Positions 6,668 through 9,275 of a DNA stretch of 9,275 nt are shown piece after piece. Both the position numbers and the translations under genes were made by a program. Source of the DNA: Bradyrhizobium sp. (GTDB lineage Bacteria; Pseudomonadota; Alphaproteobacteria; Rhizobiales; Xanthobacteraceae). Position 1 is the stretch's first letter. Every line of letters begins with the position of its first letter. The DNA is taken from contig JAQGKC010000073.1 in NCBI GenBank assembly GCA_028290305.1, positions 1 through 9,275 on the forward strand. The letters run 5' to 3'. The notes under the pieces are model-generated. The model made no database searches, was not told where the DNA came from, and was given only the letters and a program-made list of their open reading frames with translations.

Positions 6668-7034
6668 ATGAACCGAACTACAAGCAAGATCATTGGCGCC
6701 GCGCTGATCGTTTTCACGCTGGGCGGCGGCGCAGCCCTTGCGCAAGGCACTATGGCGCAGCAGAACGCCTGTCGTCCCGACGTGTTTCGGCTGTGCGGCA
6801 GGGATAATCCCGACGTCGGCCAGGATCGTCGCATGCCTGCGCGGCAATGAAGCCCGGCTCAGCGAAGCCTGCTACCAGGTGATGTTCGCGGAGCCGGCTG
6901 TTTCCGAAGGATACGGTGCGCGATCCCGTGTCCGCTCGACACGGAATGAAGTCGTACGTCAAATCGCATGCGGACCGCAAACTGCGTCCGATAAAGAAGA
7001 TCCGACGAGTCCATGCCAGCGCTTGCGAGAGTAG
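6668..7034 (+). pseudogene. Secreted Cys-rich repeat protein, broken by a one-base frameshift
   Basis: ATG 6668 has AAAGG nine bases upstream and opens a signal peptide (residues 1-25, ending ALA before QG). The next segment, NACRPDVFRLCG, is the first half of a GLG1-type Cys-rich repeat (family known from bacterial secreted proteins and the Golgi protein GLG1). In this frame translation then passes into DRRMPARQ and stops at 6849. The second half of the repeat, RIVACLRGNEARLSEACYQV, continues in the next frame to a stop at 7032-7034. Removing one base between about 6803 and 6821 restores a 121-residue protein, for example reading CGRDIP then RIVACL. The split of one motif across two frames makes the frameshift clear; whether it is a true mutation or a sequencing error cannot be told. 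It lies 27 bases upstream of the ABC exporter. The region after residue 80 of the restored protein has few recognisable features apart from two further Cys. Confidence 0.8.
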
Positions 7035-7061
7035 CGCAGGCCTCGGTACAACAGGTGCAAC

Positions 7062-8858
7062 ATGACACGTTTGGTGTTTGATCTTCTTCGTCCTTATCGC
7101 GGCCGGCTGGCGATCGTGTTTACCGCGATGTTATTTGAAATCGGCGCGAGCCTCGCCGCGCCCTGGCCCCTGAAGCTGGTCATCGACGACGCGCTCGGCA
7201 ATCACCATCTGCCGCACTGGCTCGACTGGGCGCACGAATATGGCGGCTTCGGCAAGCATACGCTCGGCGTCGCGCTGTTTGCGGGTGCGACCACGCTGGC
7301 GATCGCCTTGGTTGGCGCGATCGCGAGCTATGTCGACAATTACGACACGACGAGCGTCGGGCAGTGGATCGCCAACGATCTGCGGCTCCGGGTCTACGAA
7401 CACCTGCACCGGCTTTCATTGCGTTATTACGATCACGCTAAAATTGGCGCGCTGGTTTCAACCATCACCAGCGACGTCGCCACCATCCAGAATTTCGCGT
7501 CGTCATCCACGCTCGATATCGCCATCGATCTCATCACCATCGTCTTCATGGTGGGATTGATGTTCTGGCTCGACTGGGACTTTACACTGATTGCGGTGGC
7601 GTTCACGCCGATGCTTCTCGTGTTTGTCTTTCATTTCAAGAAAGCCGTGAAGGACGCAACGCGGGCCGTGCGCGCCCGGCAAAGCGATGTGCTGTCGATC
7701 GTGCAGCGCGGGCTCGGATCCATCCGTGTCACCAAAGCGTTCGCACGGCAGGACCTCGAAATGGCCCATCTGGAAGCGGCGAGCCACGCCACCGTCGCGG
7801 CCGCGCTTCGGGCGCGGCAGATCAAATCGCTGATGTCGCCCGTGATCAGCGTCGTGGTGGCGATCTGCACTGCCATCGTGCTCTGGAAGGGGACATCGTT
7901 GATCCTCGCGGGAACCATGACAGCGGGCGCGTTGACCGTTTACCTCGCCTATTTGAAGCAGTTCTTCAAGCCGGTGAAGGATCTCGCAAGCATGACCAGC
8001 ACCGTTGCGCAGACCACCGTTGCCTTGGAGCGCATCGAGACGATCCTTTCCGCCGACGAGGTGATCCGGGAGCGCGCCGGTGCCGTTGACTCAGGGCGCG
8101 TCAAAGGCGCGGTCACCTTTGATCGCGTGAGCTTTGGATACGGCAAGGATGAGCCCGTGTTGCATGAGGTCTCCTTTGCCATCGAGCCGGGACAGGTCGT
8201 CGGCATCGTGGGCCCCACGGGGTCAGGCAAATCGACTGTACTGAGCCTGCTGCCGCGCTTCTACGATCCCTTGTTCGGTCACGTTCGGATCGACGGCATC
8301 GATGTCGCCGATTATAAGCTTGCGGCGCTGCGGTCTCAGATCGGCTTCGTACTGCAGGACACGATGCTGTTTCCCGGCACGATTCGGGACAACATCGCCT
8401 ATGGCCGCCCCGACGCGACCGACAACGAGATTATCGCCGCGGCGAAGGTCGCGAACGCTGATGAATTCATCAGCCGTATGCCGCTGGGTTATGACGCGGC
8501 GGTCGGCGAGCATGGCAATACATTGTCGGGCGGTCAGCGCCAGCGCATCGCGATTGCCCGCGCGGTCATCCGTAACAGCCCGATCCTGGTACTGGACGAG
8601 CCGACCGCCGCGCTGGACACGGAGTCGGAACACCTGGTGATCGAAGCGCTGCGGCGACTGATGAAGGGCCGCACGGTCATCATGATCGCGCATCGCCTCA
8701 GCACGCTGATCGACGCGGACAAGATCATCGTCCTCAAGGACGGCGTGGTGGTCGAAGAAGGAACGCATGAAGCACTGGTTGCCCGCGGCGGGGTGTTCGC
8801 CGGACTACATCGCATCCAGCGCGGAACCAGCATGTCCCGCGTGGCCGATGCAGCATGA
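7062..8858 (+). CDS. ABC exporter half-transporter (membrane and ATPase domains fused, MsbA-like)
   Basis: The product is 598 residues, the normal length for a type IV (MsbA/LmrA-fold) ABC half-transporter that works as a dimer in the inner membrane. Six transmembrane helices lie in about residues 14-305. The ATPase domain (about 343-580) is complete: A-loop Tyr360, Walker A GPTGSGKST (384-392), Q-loop Gln432, signature LSGGQ (488-492), Walker B ILVLDE (508-513) with the catalytic Glu513, D-loop TAALD (515-519) and switch His544. All key residues are present, so it should be active. AGG lies six bases before ATG 7062. The substrate cannot be read; relatives export lipids, glycolipids, peptides or drugs. 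The gene follows the Cys-rich gene by 27 bases and overlaps the phospholipase D-like gene through ATGA, so the three probably share a transcript. A lipid-related role is inferred only from that neighbour. Confidence 0.96.
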   Translation: MTRLVFDLLRPYRGRLAIVFTAMLFEIGASLAAPWPLKLVIDDALGNHHLPHWLDWAHEYGGFGKHTLGVALFAGATTLAIALVGAIASYVDNYDTTSVGQWIANDLRLRVYEHLHRLSLRYYDHAKIGALVSTITSDVATIQNFASSSTLDIAIDLITIVFMVGLMFWLDWDFTLIAVAFTPMLLVFVFHFKKAVKDATRAVRARQSDVLSIVQRGLGSIRVTKAFARQDLEMAHLEAASHATVAAALRARQIKSLMSPVISVVVAICTAIVLWKGTSLILAGTMTAGALTVYLAYLKQFFKPVKDLASMTSTVAQTTVALERIETILSADEVIRERAGAVDSGRVKGAVTFDRVSFGYGKDEPVLHEVSFAIEPGQVVGIVGPTGSGKSTVLSLLPRFYDPLFGHVRIDGIDVADYKLAALRSQIGFVLQDTMLFPGTIRDNIAYGRPDATDNEIIAAAKVANADEFISRMPLGYDAAVGEHGNTLSGGQRQRIAIARAVIRNSPILVLDEPTAALDTESEHLVIEALRRLMKGRTVIMIAHRLSTLIDADKIIVLKDGVVVEEGTHEALVARGGVFAGLHRIQRGTSMSRVADAA

Positions 8859-9275
8859 GTGAAGGAAAGAAGATCGTGTCACACAGATTGATCGTTCTAC
8901 CCGAAGATGGCGCGGATGCCATCATCGACCCTATCAAGGCGGCCCGGAATGCGCTGAATATCCGGATGTTTCTGTTTACTGATCCGTCCTTGCTGGAGGC
9001 GGTGATCGCCGCTCGGCGGCGTGGTGTGCATGTTCGCGTGATGCTGAATCCGTCAAGGCGAGACGGCACCACCGACAACCAGGTCGCACGCGAGGCGCTG
9101 CTTGCGGCTGGCGTAGAGGTGCACGACAGCAGCACCGAATTCGCGGTTACGCACCAGAAATCGATGGTGGTCGACAACAGAATCGGATTCATCGAATCGC
9201 TTAACTGGGAGACGCGTGACCTCACCGAGACCCGCGACTACGCCGTCGAAACGACCTGCAAGACGGAGATCTCGG
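8855..9275 (+). CDS. Phospholipase D-like (HKD) protein, C-terminus beyond window
   Basis: At least 140 residues of a PLD-superfamily protein are present, cut by the right edge. The N-terminal fold pattern (LNIRMFLFTDPSLLEAV, then RRRGVHVRVMLNP) is typical of cardiolipin synthase/PLD-like domains. The catalytic motif HxKxxxxD is complete: His100, Lys102 and Asp107 (HQKSMVVD), followed by SLNWE with Asn117. The usual Gly of the GSxN part is Glu114. No signal peptide is seen. A second HKD motif, if any, lies outside the window; some members instead use one motif per chain as dimers. The ATG at 8855 overlaps the ABC stop as ATGA, suggesting coupled translation, but an in-frame GTG at 8876 has the better ribosome binding site and begins at the conserved SHRLIVLPEDG segment. 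The substrate may be a phospholipid or nucleic acid; the sequence does not decide. Confidence 0.88.
   Translation, partial: MSEGKKIVSHRLIVLPEDGADAIIDPIKAARNALNIRMFLFTDPSLLEAVIAARRRGVHVRVMLNPSRRDGTTDNQVAREALLAAGVEVHDSSTEFAVTHQKSMVVDNRIGFIESLNWETRDLTETRDYAVETTCKTEIS
8862..8866 (+). promoter_or_regulatory. Ribosome binding site supporting an alternative PLD-like start
   Basis: AAGGA lies nine bases before GTG 8876, whereas ATG 8855 has no purine-rich site at the right distance. If GTG 8876 is the start, the protein loses seven residues that show no family likeness. The ATGA overlap at 8855-8858 argues for the earlier start, so the choice is open. Confidence 0.45.

Noticed and set aside
8223..9225. 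Antisense frames of 181, 99 and 163 codons opposite the ABC and PLD-like genes
   Set aside because: The plus-strand frames carry complete Walker, signature and HKD motifs; the antisense frames have none.
1..9275. Defence system, CRISPR array, prophage or insertion sequence
   Set aside because: No nuclease, transposase, integrase, phage gene, regular spacer repeat or target-site duplication was seen. The GAF-like protein alone is not evidence for a defence locus.

Overview
The window looks like a chromosomal segment of a Bradyrhizobium-type alphaproteobacterium (Hyphomicrobiales). The evidence is high GC with G/C-ending codons over the right three quarters, a Nac-like LysR regulator, a small Tat-exported helical protein, a cysteine-rich secreted protein of the kind common in that group, and an AtuA/DUF4387 protein. 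The assignment rests on protein style only, because no rRNA or other marker gene is present.

Left part (1-2275). One long minus-strand reading frame starts at 1691 and runs off the left edge (at least 563 codons). It encodes an unrecognised membrane-anchored protein: signal peptide, Pro/Ala-rich linker, Lys-Glu-Thr repeats, one transmembrane helix, a GAF-like domain and a long alanine-rich helical repeat. It uses more A/T-rich codons than the genes to its right and may be acquired. A divergent gap of about 580 bases without a convincing gene separates it from the next gene.

Middle part (2276-6550). A LysR-family regulator (+) converges on a small Tat-signal protein (-). After a gap of about 510 bases comes a 693-residue AtuA-family (DUF1446) protein whose C-terminus is a DUF4387 domain, followed 18 bases later by a three-helix membrane protein, probably in the same transcript. 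The LysR protein could control this pair, but no operator could be assigned. Three perfect hairpins follow, the last with a T-rich tail, and they end the unit.

Right part (6668-9275). A short secreted Cys-rich protein gene is broken by a one-base frameshift. It is followed by an MsbA-type ABC exporter half-transporter with all nucleotide-binding motifs intact. A phospholipase D-like protein comes next, its ATG overlapping the exporter stop (ATGA), and is cut by the right edge. These three form a likely operon at the cell envelope, perhaps handling lipid or another hydrophobic substrate. The substrate cannot be read from the sequence.

No rRNA, tRNA, CRISPR array, insertion sequence or integrase was seen. 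The features most worth a second look are the membrane-anchored GAF-like protein with alanine repeats, the AtuA-DUF4387 fusion, the triple-hairpin intergenic region and the frameshifted Cys-rich gene.
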